Positions 52,549-63,083 of a stretch of 64,000 bases of DNA are shown in pieces. Origin of the DNA: Devosia chinhatensis. GTDB taxonomy: Bacteria > Pseudomonadota > Alphaproteobacteria > Rhizobiales > Devosiaceae. Where the stretch lies: NCBI RefSeq assembly GCF_000969445.1, contig NZ_JZEY01000054.1:310001-374000 (forward strand), read 5' to 3'. Position 1 is the stretch's first letter, and the number at the start of each line of letters is the position of its first letter. The position numbers and the translations under genes are program-made. A model generated the notes under the pieces. It saw only the letters and a list, made by a program, of their open reading frames with translations, searched no databases and was not told the origin of the DNA.

Positions 52549-53568
52549 TCAGCTGGCGCGGCCGACGCTGTGCTCGACGACTTCGGCAAGAATGGTCTTC
52601 ATCTCGCTGTCGGGCAGGCCGGACAGCGCGTCGATAGCGGACCGGGCATGCTCGCGCGCCTTGTCCAGCGTGCGCTTGAGCGTGTCGTAGCGGTTGAAGA
52701 TCGCGACAACCTGGTGCACCTCGAGGTCGCTGGCATCCGGCTTGCCCAGGGCCGACGCGATGATGGCGCGTTCGCTCTCGCTGGCCGATTGCAGCGCCAG
52801 AATCACCGGCAGGGTCATCTTGCCCTCGCGCAGGTCATCGCCGACATTCTTGCCCAAAGTGCCGGCCTCGCCGCCGTAATCGAGCGCGTCGTCCACCAAT
52901 TGGAAGGCATTGCCCAGCTCAAGCCCGTAAAGAGCCAGCGCTGCGCAGCCGGCCTGGTCGGCGCCGCCGGACATCGCACCCACCTTGCAGGCGGCTTCGA
53001 AAAGCACGGCTGTCTTGGCGCGGATCACTTCGGCATAGTCGGCGGCGCTGGTGTCGAGGTCGCCGGTCTTGGCCAGCTGGAACACCTCGCCCTCGGCCAT
53101 GACGGCGGAGGCGGCCGAGAGAACCCCCAAGGCATCGATATCGCCGGTTTCCACCATCATCATGAAGGCCTGGCCCAGAAGGAAGTCCCCGACCAGGATC
53201 GAAGCCTTGTTGCCCCAGACCATGCGGGCGGCAGGCTTGCCCCGGCGCATGTCGCTGTCGTCGACGACATCGTCATGGAGCAGGGTGGCATTATGCATGA
53301 ATTCGACGGCCGCCGCGAAATTGACCGCGTGGCCCTTGCCGCCCCCGAACAGGATGGCTGCGGCAACCGTCAGCATGGGACGCAGGCGCTTGCCGCCGCT
53401 GTCGATGAGGTAACGGGCCAGCTCGGGCACCATGTCCACATGCGACTGGGCACGCTGCAGAATGAGGTCGTTGACGCGCGCCATATCCGCCGCAGTCGCG
53501 GCCATCAGCCGTTCCACGGGGTTGCTTGCAGGGGCTTGCTTCATCTGGGGCAGAACAGACACCGCCAT
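52549..53568 (-). CDS. Polyprenyl diphosphate synthase
   Basis: 339 aa. First aspartate-rich motif LLHDDVVDDSDMRRG and second FQLVDDALDYGG, with KDLREGKMTLP-like DDLREGKMTLPVILAL. Size and motif fit octaprenyl/decaprenyl synthase for the ubiquinone side chain. Convergent with ispE, stop codons one base apart. Confidence 0.92.
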   Translation of the reverse strand: MAVSVLPQMKQAPASNPVERLMAATAADMARVNDLILQRAQSHVDMVPELARYLIDSGGKRLRPMLTVAAAILFGGGKGHAVNFAAAVEFMHNATLLHDDVVDDSDMRRGKPAARMVWGNKASILVGDFLLGQAFMMMVETGDIDALGVLSAASAVMAEGEVFQLAKTGDLDTSAADYAEVIRAKTAVLFEAACKVGAMSGGADQAGCAALALYGLELGNAFQLVDDALDYGGEAGTLGKNVGDDLREGKMTLPVILALQSASESERAIIASALGKPDASDLEVHQVVAIFNRYDTLKRTLDKAREHARSAIDALSGLPDSEMKTILAEVVEHSVGRAS

Positions 53569-53656
53569 AACGTCCTTGTTGCCACACGCGGCAAATCGGG
53601 TTGAGACCTTAGCGGCGACCCATATAGGATCGCATCAAACCAGCCGTCCGGATGCG

Positions 53657-54442
53657 ATGTCCCTAGACCAGCCAGCCGATCTTGTAAAACACCAAAACCC
53701 AACGCGCGATGCCTTTTTGGGGGGAAGGCTCACTCTGTCGCAGCCGCCCAAGGGCTTCAGGGCCGGTCTCGACAGCGTTCTTCTGGGTGCGGCGGTGCCG
53801 GCCTCCAGCATCCGGCTGCTCGATCTGGGGGCCGGAATCGGGGCTGCCGCGCTGGTGGCGCTGGCCTTGGGACGTGCCGAAGGCGCTGTCCTGGCCGAAA
53901 GGGACGCGGAGGCCCTGGCCCTCGCCCGCGACAATGTTGCGGGCAATGGCTGGGCCGGGCGGGCGCGGGTGATAGAGGTGGATATCGAGGCGAGGGCGGA
54001 GGACCGCCGGCAGGCTGGACTGGAAGACAATGCCCATGACGTGGTGATTGCCAATCCACCGTTTTTTGCCGCCGGCCAGGGAACACCGGCCCAGGGCCGG
54101 TACCGGGCCAATGCCCGGCACATGCAGGCGGGCAGCCTCGACCTCTGGCTGCGCTGCGCCGCTGCCAGCGCTGCGGCAGGCGGGCAGGCCATTGTGATCT
54201 ATCCTGCCGAGGGACTTGGAGAGGTCATGGCGGCCTTCGCGCCCAGGTTCGGCGGGCTGACCATCCTGCCGCTGGCGCCACGCCCCGGCCAGGCAGCGAC
54301 GCGCATCATAGTGCGCGGGACCAAGGGGTCGAGAGCGCCTCTGACTCTGCGCGCCACCCGCTTTCTGCATGGGGCAAGCGGGAACGACTTTGCCGGCGAA
54401 TTCGATGCCATCTTTCGGGGAAGAGCGGCCCTGGACTGGTAA
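53657..54442 (+). CDS. TrmN6-like RNA/DNA adenine N6-methyltransferase
   Basis: 261 aa from MSLDQPADLVKHQN; the longer frame from 53432 is antisense to the synthase. SAM-binding LLDLGAGIGAAALVALAL and catalytic VIANPPFFA (NPPF), as in tRNA1(Val) A37 N6-methyltransferases. Substrate not proven. Confidence 0.85.
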   Translation: MSLDQPADLVKHQNPTRDAFLGGRLTLSQPPKGFRAGLDSVLLGAAVPASSIRLLDLGAGIGAAALVALALGRAEGAVLAERDAEALALARDNVAGNGWAGRARVIEVDIEARAEDRRQAGLEDNAHDVVIANPPFFAAGQGTPAQGRYRANARHMQAGSLDLWLRCAAASAAAGGQAIVIYPAEGLGEVMAAFAPRFGGLTILPLAPRPGQAATRIIVRGTKGSRAPLTLRATRFLHGASGNDFAGEFDAIFRGRAALDW

Positions 54443-54489
54443 TTGCGCCCAGGCATGCCTAAATGCTGTGAAAATCCAAGGGAGTAGAC

Positions 54490-55332
54490 ATGAGCCAGAC
54501 GCCGATGCCCAAACGCAACTGGCTGAGCCGGGTGTTCAAGCGTCCGACGACAATCCCGGTCGTGCGCCTGCAGGGCGTCATCGCTGCCGATCAGCGGCCG
54601 GGCAGGCTCAATATCGCGTCGGTCGAACCGCTCCTTGCTCGGGCCTTTGCGATGAAATCGGCGCCGGCCGTCGCTATCGTCGTCAATTCCCCCGGCGGTT
54701 CGCCGGTCCAGAGCCGTTTGATTTCCAAGCGCATTCGCGACCTGGCCGACGAGAACGGCAAGCCCGTCCTGGTGTTCGTGGAGGATGCTGCGGCATCGGG
54801 CGGCTATTTCATTGCCGTGGCCGGCGATGAGATCCTGGTCGATCCCTCCTCGATCGTCGGCTCGATCGGCGTGATCATGGCCGGCTTCGGCTTTGTCGGC
54901 GCCATCGAGAAGCTGGGCATCGAGCGACGCGTGCATACGGCCGGGCGCAACAAATCGACCCTCGATCCCTTCCTGCCCGAAAAGGCCGAGGACGTGGAGC
55001 GCATCAAGCAATTCGAGCTCGATATCCACGAGGTGTTCATCGACCATGTCAAGGATGGGCGCCGCGGCCGCCTCAAGGCCGAGGACGATATCCTGTTCAC
55101 CGGCCAGTGGTGGACCGGGCTGCGGGGGATCGAGCTGGGCCTCGTCGACGGGGTCGGTGATTTGCAGGGCACCTTGAGGGAGCGCTTCGGCAAGCAGATC
55201 GTTCTGAAACATATCGCACCAAAACGCCCTCTCTTCGCCCTGCCACGGCTGGGACTATCCGCCGGAGCGATGGTAGAAGACGTTACCCATTCGATCGAGG
55301 ACCGCGCCTGGTGGGCGCGGCTGGGACTTTAG
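54490..55332 (+). CDS. S49-family signal peptide peptidase (SppA/SohB-like)
   Basis: 280 aa. VRLQGVIAAD and VVNSPGGSPVQS at the fold start, nucleophilic Ser in EDAAASGGYFIAVAGDEI and general-base Lys in TAGRNKSTLDPF. No clear transmembrane anchor, so perhaps cytosolic or peripheral. Degrades peptides in or near the membrane. GGAG before ATG. Confidence 0.9.
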   Translation: MSQTPMPKRNWLSRVFKRPTTIPVVRLQGVIAADQRPGRLNIASVEPLLARAFAMKSAPAVAIVVNSPGGSPVQSRLISKRIRDLADENGKPVLVFVEDAAASGGYFIAVAGDEILVDPSSIVGSIGVIMAGFGFVGAIEKLGIERRVHTAGRNKSTLDPFLPEKAEDVERIKQFELDIHEVFIDHVKDGRRGRLKAEDDILFTGQWWTGLRGIELGLVDGVGDLQGTLRERFGKQIVLKHIAPKRPLFALPRLGLSAGAMVEDVTHSIEDRAWWARLGL

Positions 55333-55341
55333 AACTTCGCC

Positions 55342-55578
55342 ATGCTCCTGCGCATCCTGCTTATCGTCGGCCTCGGCCTGCTCATTTATTTCGGTATCCG
55401 CCGCATCTGGCTGGACTGGTCCAAGAAGTTCAAGAGCGACGATGAGAAGGCGCGTCTGGCGCGCCGTGAGCGCGACCTGGCAGAGCGCCAGCGTCCCGAT
55501 GTCATCGATCTCAAGCGCGACGACGACGGTACCTATCGTCCCAAGGACCGCACTGGCAGGGACGCAGACGACCGTTAA
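55342..55578 (+). CDS. Small membrane protein of unknown function
   Basis: 78 aa: an N-terminal membrane helix (MLLRILLIVGLGLLIYFGI), then a charged coiled region and a conserved-looking Asp/Arg tail (DVIDLKRDDDGTYRPKDR). Nine bases after the peptidase gene, so probably co-transcribed. No family assigned. Confidence 0.65.
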   Translation: MLLRILLIVGLGLLIYFGIRRIWLDWSKKFKSDDEKARLARRERDLAERQRPDVIDLKRDDDGTYRPKDRTGRDADDR

Positions 55579-55659
55579 GACCCTCGGCCGTTCTGTGCCA
55601 TTGACCCAAAGGGGCGGCCAAACTAGAGGTTTGTCCCGCATGTTTGCAGGACCTTAGCC

Positions 55660-56583
55660 ATGACCTCTCGCCCCGCCCATATGGATCCGAAGAACTCCTT
55701 CCAGGGTCTGATTTTGACCCTGCAGCAGTTTTGGGCGGAGCAGGGCTGCGTCATTCTCCAGCCCTATGACATGCCCATGGGCGCGGGCACGTCCCACACC
55801 GCCACGGTGCTGCGCGCCCTAGGGCCGAAGCCCTGGAATGCGGCCTATGCGCAGCCCTCGCGCCGTCCCAAGGATGGTCGCTATGGCGAGAACCCCAATC
55901 GCCTGCAGCATTATTACCAGTTCCAGGTGATCCTGAAGCCGTCGCCCGAAAACATTCAGGACCTTTACCTCAAGTCGCTTTACGCCATCGGCATCGATCC
56001 ATCGGTGCATGACCTGCGCTTCGTCGAGGACGATTGGGAGAACCCCACGCTGGGCGCCTGGGGACTAGGATGGGAAGTCTGGTGCGACGGCATGGAAGTC
56101 AGCCAGTTCACCTATTTCCAGCAGGTTGCCGGCTTCGAATGCAATCCGGTCGCGGGGGAGCTGACCTATGGGCTGGAGCGCCTGGCCTGCTACCTGCAGA
56201 ACGTGGACTCCATCATGGAGCTCAATTTCAACGGCGGTGCCGGCGCCGACAAGGTGACCTATGCCGACGTGTTCCTGCAGAACGAGCAGGAATCGAGCCG
56301 CTACAATTTCGAGGCCGCCGATACGGACATGCTGTTCCGCCATTTCGCGGACGCGGAAAAGGAATGCCGCGCCGTGCTGGAAAAAGGCGTCATCGGCAAT
56401 CGGCAGACCATGGCCATTCCCGCCTATGAGCAGGTGCTCAAGGCCGCGCACAATTTCAACCTGCTCGACGCGCGTGGCGTCATCTCGGTGACCGAGCGGC
56501 AGAGCTATATCCTGCGTATTCGCGAACTGGCCAAGAGCTGCGGCGAAGCCTGGTTGCAGACCGAAGGCGGCGGAGCGGCCTAG
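55660..56583 (+). CDS. glyQ: Glycyl-tRNA synthetase alpha subunit
   Basis: 307 aa. [42 protein letters not shown] and the class II core [19 protein letters not shown] are diagnostic. Forms the alpha2beta2 enzyme with glyS at 59983, separated here by three other genes. Confidence 0.97.
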   Translation: MTSRPAHMDPKNSFQGLILTLQQFWAEQGCVILQPYDMPMGAGTSHTATVLRALGPKPWNAAYAQPSRRPKDGRYGENPNRLQHYYQFQVILKPSPENIQDLYLKSLYAIGIDPSVHDLRFVEDDWENPTLGAWGLGWEVWCDGMEVSQFTYFQQVAGFECNPVAGELTYGLERLACYLQNVDSIMELNFNGGAGADKVTYADVFLQNEQESSRYNFEAADTDMLFRHFADAEKECRAVLEKGVIGNRQTMAIPAYEQVLKAAHNFNLLDARGVISVTERQSYILRIRELAKSCGEAWLQTEGGGAA

Positions 56584-56666
56584 GCCGACCTTTCACACTC
56601 TGCCCCCTCAGCCACAGGCCAGGCTTGCCCTTGCCCAATGGACAAGGGCGCCACGCGCCTGGGGTG

Positions 56667-57083
56667 CTACTCGGCGCGGGCCATGATTGGCGCCTTGACC
56701 TCGAGCACCGTCAGCTTGTGCCGCTTGTCGGCGCGGTCGCGCCAGGTGATCGACTGGCCGGTCTTGAGACCCACCAGCGCAGTGCCGATCGGCGTCATCA
56801 CCGATATCCGCCCCGCATCGATGTCGGCCTCGGCTGGATAGACCAGCGTCACGGTCTGCTCCTGCCCGGAATTGGTCTGGTAGGTGACGGCCGAGCCCAT
56901 GCGCACGACGTCCTCGGGGACTTTCCCGTCGGCAACGACCTTGGCACGGTCGAGCTCGGTGAGCAGGGTTTCGGCCAGGGCCGGATTACGATCGAGGCCG
57001 GCCTCGCCCAGGGCGTGCAGCTTGGCATGATCGGCCTTGCCGATGAGGATGGCGGGCGACAGGTCGCGGCGAATTTCAGTCAT
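56667..57083 (-). CDS. Rnk/GreA C-terminal-domain protein
   Basis: 138 aa from MTEIRRDLSPAILIG; the longer start at 57179 has no support. N-terminal short helical hairpin, then the FKBP-like GreA/GreB C-terminal fold (MGSAVTYQTNSGQEQTVTLVYPAEADIDAGRISVMTPIGTALVG). Similar to Rnk, which binds RNA polymerase and affects nucleoside diphosphate kinase. It interrupts the glyQ-glyS order on the opposite strand. Confidence 0.88.
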   Translation of the reverse strand: MTEIRRDLSPAILIGKADHAKLHALGEAGLDRNPALAETLLTELDRAKVVADGKVPEDVVRMGSAVTYQTNSGQEQTVTLVYPAEADIDAGRISVMTPIGTALVGLKTGQSITWRDRADKRHKLTVLEVKAPIMARAE

Positions 57084-57394
57084 GCTGATTCTCCTGAAGC
57101 TTCGGCGCGCAATAGGGCGCAGCGACGAAGCCTTGATGGTTTTTTTTGAAACGGGAATGAGGGTGCGCCGGAAAAGCAAAAATGCCCTGGAGCCCTAAAC
57201 AGGCTCCGGCGTGAGCGTGCCTAGGGCGTCTATCCTGCGAGCAGGATCGTGCAGCAATGGTGCAGGCGCGTTCTCATGGCGACAAAGCTAGGGATTGGGG
57301 CAGGCAAGGTCAAGTGCAGCACTGATCGGGCCGTTGCAACCGCGGTCATGACCTGCCAGTGTTCCCGCCATCCATCGACAGGGAGTCTTGGGAA
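57084..57394. other. Intergenic region before lemA
   Basis: Holds an eight-base T-run near 57134 and a GGAGCC-N7-GGCTCC hairpin (57189-57207). No gene seen; the lemA promoter should be here. Confidence 0.4.
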
Positions 57395-57949
57395 ATGGAA
57401 TGGGTCATCCTTGCCCTTTTGGCAGGCGCGGTCGTCTATGCCATCGTCATCTACAACAGCCTGGTGTCCAACCGGCAGATGGTGCGGGAAGGCTGGTCGG
57501 GGATCGACGTGCAGCTCAAGCGCCGCACCGATCTCATTCCCAACCTGATGGAGACGGTGAAGGGCTACATGGCCCATGAGCGCGAAACGCTCGACGCGGT
57601 GGTCAATGCCCGTGCCCGGGCGACGAGCACGGCTGCTGCCGGTCCCGAAGCGCGCGCCGAGGCGGAAGGCGAATTGTCCTCGGCGCTCGGCCGCCTGCTG
57701 GCGGTGGCGGAGGCCTATCCCGACCTCAAGGCCAATACGACCTTTCTCGAATTCCAGGCAGCGTTGCAGGGCGTGGAGGACGAAATCCAGATGGCCCGGC
57801 GCTATTACAACGGCGCAGTGCGCAACTACAATATCCAGGTGGAAAGCTTCCCCTCGAACGTGGTCGCCAATGTCTTCAAGTTCAGCCAGGCCGAATATTT
57901 CGAGTTGGAGAACGAAGCCGAGCGCGCCGTGCCGCAGGTCAAGTTCTAG
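57395..57949 (+). CDS. LemA-family protein
   Basis: 184 aa from MEWVILALLAGAVVYAIVIY (GGGAG upstream). One N-terminal membrane helix, then the LemA helical body with the signatures LVSNRQMVREGWSGIDVQLKRRTDLIPNL and FNRAVRNYN-like YNGAVRNYNIQVESFPSNVVA. Role unknown. Followed by a DUF2207 protein, its usual genomic partner. Confidence 0.92.
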   Translation: MEWVILALLAGAVVYAIVIYNSLVSNRQMVREGWSGIDVQLKRRTDLIPNLMETVKGYMAHERETLDAVVNARARATSTAAAGPEARAEAEGELSSALGRLLAVAEAYPDLKANTTFLEFQAALQGVEDEIQMARRYYNGAVRNYNIQVESFPSNVVANVFKFSQAEYFELENEAERAVPQVKF

Positions 57950-58041
57950 GCGCTGAGGTTTTTTCAAACCCCTATTGCCAGACTGTGCTTCCTCGCCCTG
58001 GAGAAGAGACTGGGGAGGGGGCGGCGCAGCGGATCGTTGGA

Positions 58042-58092
58042 TGGACCCCACCCTCATTCCCTCCCCTCGAAGGGGAGGGAGGCGACGGAGCC
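58042..58092. repeat. Dispersed intergenic palindromic repeat, copy 2
   Basis: A 51-base match to 34137-34188, with core CCCTCCCC-TCGA-AGGGGAGGG. It reaches to four bases before the DUF2207 start, so it also provides that gene's ribosome-site region. Confidence 0.7.
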
Positions 58093-58095
58093 CAA

Positions 58096-59949
58096 ATGTC
58101 AAAGCCCATCTTTACCGGAATTTTCGCCGCTCTCGCCCTGCTGCTGGCCCTGGTCCTTCCGGTTGCCGCGCGAGAAGAATTCCGCGCGTATGCCTCCGAT
58201 GTCACGCTGCGGACCGACGGCTCGGTCGCGGTCATCGAGACGCTCGACGTCAATGCCGAGGGCATCGCGATCCGGCGCGGTATCTATCGGGACATTCCCG
58301 TCACCATGCTGAGCGAGAGCGGCAACAAGATCCGCATCGCGCTCGACGTGCAGGCGGTGACCCGGGACGGCGATCCCGAGCCCTTTCGTGTCGAGCGCAT
58401 GGGGGATTTCCAGCGGATCTGGATCGGAGATGCGGACCGCCTGCTGCGGCCGGGCGTGCACACATACACGATCCGCTACACTATGGACCGCATGGTGCGC
58501 CCCAGCGCCGATGGCGGCGATGAGCTCTATTGGAACGCCACCGGCAATTACTGGGATTTTCCGATCGTCACGGCAGTGGCGCGCGTGCAGCTGCCCGATG
58601 GCGCGGTCATCGACAATCTGGCGGCCTATGCCGGGCCGGCCGGATCGCGCGAAGCGGCCGTGACCATCACGCGGCAGAGCGCCAATAGTGCGATATTCCG
58701 GACCCAGGCAGAACTGGCACCGGCCGAGGGCATGACCTTTGCCGTGTCCTTCCAGAAAGGCATAATTGCCTATCCGGAAGGGACGCATGCCTGGATCCAG
58801 GCGCTCTCCGACCAGCGCGAGACATTGCTCGCCGTCGGCTCGGTGCTGATCCTGCTGCTTTATAATTTCACGGCATGGCTGCGCGTCGGGCGAGACCCGC
58901 CAAAGGGCACCATTATTCCCCTCTTTCATCCGCCCAAGGACTTCTCGCCGGCCTTGACGCATTATGTGAGCAAATGGGGCTTTGCCAATTCCGGTTGGAC
59001 GGCGATGACGGCGGCCATTTTCAGCCTGGGCGTCAAGGGACTGGTGCGGATCGACAACCCGGACAAGGAACTGACGGTGACTGCCACCGGCCGCGAACCG
59101 GCCGAGAAGCTGCCGGTGGGCGAGCAGGTGCTGTTCAACTATTTCGCATCCCGAAAGGCCGTTACCTTCGACAAGGCCAATGGCGTCGAGCTTGCGACCA
59201 AGCGCGGCGAATTCACCGCGGCGATCGAGAGGGAAAACCGCGCGGTCTGGTTCAACAACAATACCGGCTTTGCCGTGTTCAGCTTCGTTCTGGCAGCGGC
59301 CATGATCGGCGCCATGGTGGTCTTCGACGTGCTCGAACCGCTCTGGCTCATCGTGGCCGTCGTTGCGGGCATCCTGATGGGCATTATCGGGTCGGTCGCC
59401 TATGGGGCCATCACCTCCGGGAACTGGTTCAGCCGGCTTTTCGTGCTCGTCTGGGTGGTCATCTTCGGGTTCAATTTCGCGGGTGGCGCGCTCGATATCT
59501 TTACCGGGCTCAACATCAACAATGCCGCGCTCGCGGCCGGCTCGCTCGTGCTCATCAGTGTCGTCTTCTCCATCCTCATGCGGGCGCCGACCGTGCAGGG
59601 CCGCAAGGTGATGGACGATATCGAGGGCTTCCGGCTCTATCTCGAGACGGCCGAAAAGAACCGGCTGAACATGGTGGCCGAGCCGCCCATGACCGTCGAG
59701 CGCTTCGAACGCATCCTGCCCTATGCCATTGCGCTGGGCGTCGAGCGGCCCTGGTCGGAGCATTTCGAGGCGGAGTTGGCGCGTAATGCCGTCGACGATG
59801 CGGCACCCGATTACAGCCCGGGCTTTTACCGGGGTGGGCGGGGCTTCTCCCCCGGCAACCTTTCGAGCGCCATTGCCACGGCCTCCTCGGGCATGGCGGC
59901 GGCTGGTGAAAAGCTGCGCGCCATGGACAATCAAACGCCCCCGCGCTAA
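58096..59949 (+). CDS. DUF2207 membrane protein
   Basis: 617 aa from MSKPIFTGIFAALALLLALV (signal peptide). A large extracytoplasmic beta-rich domain (EEFRAYASDVTLRTDGSVAVIETLDV, ISRGIYRDIP-type RRGIYRDIPVT), a membrane helix near residue 255, a cytosolic domain, and further helices near 410-500, as in YciQ-type DUF2207 proteins. Ends in a Gly-rich tail (FYRGGRGFSPGNLSSA). Earlier starts at 57985 lie in the repeat. Function unknown; linked to LemA. Confidence 0.85.
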   Translation: MSKPIFTGIFAALALLLALVLPVAAREEFRAYASDVTLRTDGSVAVIETLDVNAEGIAIRRGIYRDIPVTMLSESGNKIRIALDVQAVTRDGDPEPFRVERMGDFQRIWIGDADRLLRPGVHTYTIRYTMDRMVRPSADGGDELYWNATGNYWDFPIVTAVARVQLPDGAVIDNLAAYAGPAGSREAAVTITRQSANSAIFRTQAELAPAEGMTFAVSFQKGIIAYPEGTHAWIQALSDQRETLLAVGSVLILLLYNFTAWLRVGRDPPKGTIIPLFHPPKDFSPALTHYVSKWGFANSGWTAMTAAIFSLGVKGLVRIDNPDKELTVTATGREPAEKLPVGEQVLFNYFASRKAVTFDKANGVELATKRGEFTAAIERENRAVWFNNNTGFAVFSFVLAAAMIGAMVVFDVLEPLWLIVAVVAGILMGIIGSVAYGAITSGNWFSRLFVLVWVVIFGFNFAGGALDIFTGLNINNAALAAGSLVLISVVFSILMRAPTVQGRKVMDDIEGFRLYLETAEKNRLNMVAEPPMTVERFERILPYAIALGVERPWSEHFEAELARNAVDDAAPDYSPGFYRGGRGFSPGNLSSAIATASSGMAAAGEKLRAMDNQTPPR

Positions 59950-59982
59950 TCACGCACACGCCTCAAAATCCGGTACTTTCTC

Positions 59983-62007
59983 ATGCCCGAACTTCTGCTC
60001 GAACTCTTCTCCGAGGAAATCCCCGCCCGCTTCCAGCGGCGCGCCGCAGAGGACCTGAGGAAGGCCGTCACCAATGCGCTGGTGGATGCGGGCCTGGTCT
60101 ATGAGGGCGCCAAGGCCTTCGCCACGCCGCGCCGGCTGGCGCTGACCGTCTCGGGCCTGCCGGTGCGCTCGCCCGACACGCGCGAAGAAAAAAAGGGTCC
60201 CAAGGTGGGAGCGCCGCAGCCGGCCATCGACGGCTTCCTGCGCGCGGCCGGCCTCAGCTCCATCGACCAGGCCAAGGTGGAAAGCGATCCCAAGAAGGGT
60301 GATTTCTACGTGGCGCAGATCGACAAGCCCGGCGCGGACGCGGTCGACCTGCTCTCGGCCATCCTCCCCAAGGTGATGAGCGACTTCCCCTGGGCCAAGT
60401 CCATGCGCTGGGGCTCGGGCACGTTCAACTGGGTGCGCCCGCTGCGCGCCATCACGGCCACGTTCGGCACTGAAAACGACGAGCCGGTGGTCGTGCCGTT
60501 TGCCGCTGCGGGGCTGCAATCGGGGCAGACCACCTTCGGGCACCGTTTCCTCTCGCCCGATGCGATCCGCGTCAAGCGCTTCGACGATTATCTCGTGGCA
60601 CTGGAACGCGCCAAGGTCGTGCTCGATATCGACCGGCGCAAGGACATCATCCGCACCGACGCGGATAATCTCGCCTTCGCACAGGGCCTCAGCGTCATTC
60701 ATGACGAAGGCCTGCTCGAGGAAGTGGCGGGGCTCGTGGAATGGCCCAATGTGATGATGGGCGCCTTCGATGCCGAATTCCTAAAGCTGCCCGAAGAGGT
60801 GATCATCGCCACCATCCGCGCCAACCAGAAATGCTTCTGCCTGCGCGACAGCGCCGGCAAGCTGGCGCCCAATTTCATCATCACGTCCAACACCATCCCC
60901 GCCGATGGCGGCGCAGTGGTGGTGGCCGGCAATGAACGCGTCATCCGCGCGCGCCTCTCGGATGCTGCCTTCTTCTATCAGGGCGACCTGGCCATTCCGC
61001 TGGAACACGGCCTGCCCAAGCTCGAAGACATGGTGTTCCACGCCAAGCTGGGCAGCCAGTTTGCGATGGTGCAGCGCCTCGTCAATCTCGCCGCCGAGAT
61101 CGCGCCCCAGGTCGGTGCCGATGTCGAGATGACCAAGCGTGCCGCCATGCTGGCAAAGGCCGATCTCGTGACCGGCATGGTCGGCGAATTTCCGGAGCTG
61201 CAGGGCCTGATGGGGCGCTATTATGCCAGCGCGCAGGGCGAGCCGGCGGAAATCGCCAATGCGCTCGAAATGCACTACAAGCCGGTCGGCCCCTCCGACC
61301 GTGTGCCGACCGAGCCCGTTTCCATCGCCGTCGCCCTTGCCGACAAGCTCAACGTGCTGACCGGCTTCTGGTCGATCGACGAAAAGCCGACCGGTTCGCG
61401 TGATCCCTTCGCCCTGCGTCGCGCGGCTTTGGGCGTGATCCGCATCATCACCGAGAACGGGCTCAAGTTCCCGCTCGCGGTCGATGGCGATCTGCTCGCC
61501 TTCTTCCACGATCGTCTGAAGGTTTCGCTGCGCGATGCCGGCGCGCGCCACGACCTCGTGGATGCCGTGATCTCGGGCGACAGCACCGACATCCTGCAGA
61601 TCACCCAGCGCGCCGAGGCCCTGTCCTCGCTGCTGGCGACCGAAGATGGCGCCAACCTGCTCGCCGGCTATAAGCGCGCCGCCAATATTCTGGCCGCCGA
61701 AGAGAAAAAGGACGGCAGGACCTATGCCGGGGCCATCGACCAGTCGGCGTTGAAGCTGCCCGAGGAAGAAGCGCTGGCCTTTGCCGTGGATGGCGTGCAT
61801 GCCGCCGTGGCCTCTCACGTGGCCCGGGACGATTACAAGGTCGCCATGGCCGAGCTGGCCACCCTGCGCGCTCCGGTCGATGCCTTCTTTACGGCAGTGC
61901 TCGTCAACGATGCCGATCCGGCAGTACGGACAAATCGTCTGAACCTTCTGGCGCGGCTGCGCGATACGATGCACCTGGTGGCCGATTTCGGGAAGGTTGC
62001 CGGCTAA
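59983..62007 (+). CDS. glyS: Glycyl-tRNA synthetase beta subunit
   Basis: 674 aa. Begins [18 protein letters not shown], continues with [30 protein letters not shown], and the HD-like [16 protein letters not shown] and [15 protein letters not shown] segments typical of GlyS. Partner of glyQ. The region is also covered by long antisense frames, which are shadows. Confidence 0.97.
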   Translation: MPELLLELFSEEIPARFQRRAAEDLRKAVTNALVDAGLVYEGAKAFATPRRLALTVSGLPVRSPDTREEKKGPKVGAPQPAIDGFLRAAGLSSIDQAKVESDPKKGDFYVAQIDKPGADAVDLLSAILPKVMSDFPWAKSMRWGSGTFNWVRPLRAITATFGTENDEPVVVPFAAAGLQSGQTTFGHRFLSPDAIRVKRFDDYLVALERAKVVLDIDRRKDIIRTDADNLAFAQGLSVIHDEGLLEEVAGLVEWPNVMMGAFDAEFLKLPEEVIIATIRANQKCFCLRDSAGKLAPNFIITSNTIPADGGAVVVAGNERVIRARLSDAAFFYQGDLAIPLEHGLPKLEDMVFHAKLGSQFAMVQRLVNLAAEIAPQVGADVEMTKRAAMLAKADLVTGMVGEFPELQGLMGRYYASAQGEPAEIANALEMHYKPVGPSDRVPTEPVSIAVALADKLNVLTGFWSIDEKPTGSRDPFALRRAALGVIRIITENGLKFPLAVDGDLLAFFHDRLKVSLRDAGARHDLVDAVISGDSTDILQITQRAEALSSLLATEDGANLLAGYKRAANILAAEEKKDGRTYAGAIDQSALKLPEEEALAFAVDGVHAAVASHVARDDYKVAMAELATLRAPVDAFFTAVLVNDADPAVRTNRLNLLARLRDTMHLVADFGKVAG

Positions 62008-62065
62008 GACGGAACCGCAAGGGCTCGCGCGCTTTGTCACTGCACCAACGTTTCGGATGTAAGAC

Positions 62066-63046
62066 ATGGCTGTCGGACTGATCGCGCTTCTCGATGACGT
62101 CGTGAGCCTCGCCAAGGTTGCAGCCGCGTCCCTCGACGACATTGCCGGGCAGGCAGCCAAGGCGGGGGTCAAGGCCGCAGGCGCGGTCATCGATGACGCC
62201 GCCGTGACGCCGAGCTATATGACCGGCTTCAACGCCGACCGCGAATTGCCGATGATCGCCCGGATCGCCTGGGGCTCCGTGCGCAACAAGCTGCTGTTTC
62301 TCTTGCCCGCGGCTCTGCTGCTGTCGCTCTTCGTGCCTTGGCTGATCACCCCGCTCCTGATGATCGGCGGCGCCTATCTCTGCTATGAGGGTGCCGAGAA
62401 GGTCTTCCATCTCTTTGCGCCCCATCAGGCCGAGCATCACGAAGCCAGCATCGAGCACACTGCGATATCTCCGGCCACCCTCGAAGACCAGAAGGTCGCC
62501 GGCGCCATCAAGACCGACTTCATCCTCTCCGCCGAAATCATGACCATCATCCTGGCGGCGATCGAAGTGCCCGACTTCTGGACCCGCGCCGGTATCCTGG
62601 CCGTGGCCGGAGTGGGCATCACCATTGCCGTCTATGGCGCGGTGGCGCTGATCGTGAAGGCCGACGACATGGGTCTCTGGCTCGCCAGGAATGGCCGCAC
62701 CGGCGCCGGACGGGGTTTCGGGCGCGGGGTGGTGCAGGCCATGCCCACCTTCATGCAGGGACTGAGCCTCGTGGGAACTGCGGCCATGACCTGGGTCGGC
62801 GGCAGCATCATTGCTCACGGATTGTATCAGTTCGGCATTACCGGTCCCGAACATGTCATCGAAGCTGCGGCCCATTGGGCCGAACAGACTTTCCCCGCGA
62901 TCGCCGACATTGCCGGCTGGCTGGCGACGGCGCTGGTCGACTTCGTCATTGGCCTGGCGCTGGGCGCCCTGCTGATCCCGATTGCCGGATATGTCATCAG
63001 CCCCGCCTGGAAAGGCGTGAAGACCATACTGCCCCGGCGGGCGTGA
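62066..63046 (+). CDS. DUF808 (YedI-like) inner-membrane protein
   Basis: 326 aa. Starts MAVGLIALLDDVVSLAKVAA, with the DUF808 marks SLDDIAGQAAKAG, DDAAVTPSYM, FHLFAPHQAEHHE and LSAEIMTIILAAI, and about seven membrane helices. Function unknown. Confidence 0.9.
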   Translation: MAVGLIALLDDVVSLAKVAAASLDDIAGQAAKAGVKAAGAVIDDAAVTPSYMTGFNADRELPMIARIAWGSVRNKLLFLLPAALLLSLFVPWLITPLLMIGGAYLCYEGAEKVFHLFAPHQAEHHEASIEHTAISPATLEDQKVAGAIKTDFILSAEIMTIILAAIEVPDFWTRAGILAVAGVGITIAVYGAVALIVKADDMGLWLARNGRTGAGRGFGRGVVQAMPTFMQGLSLVGTAAMTWVGGSIIAHGLYQFGITGPEHVIEAAAHWAEQTFPAIADIAGWLATALVDFVIGLALGALLIPIAGYVISPAWKGVKTILPRRA

Positions 63047-63083
63047 AACGGTTCTGCCTCTGACTGACGGAGAGAACGAACTA

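Noticed and set aside
57230..58102. 290-aa minus-strand frame over lemA
   Set aside because: Antisense to lemA and starting inside the dispersed repeat; no domain.
58099..59934. 611-aa minus-strand frame over the DUF2207 gene
   Set aside because: Mirror of the DUF2207 frame with His/Arg/Gly-rich shadow composition.
60781..62190. 469-aa minus-strand frame over glyS
   Set aside because: Antisense to glyS, which has clear motifs throughout.
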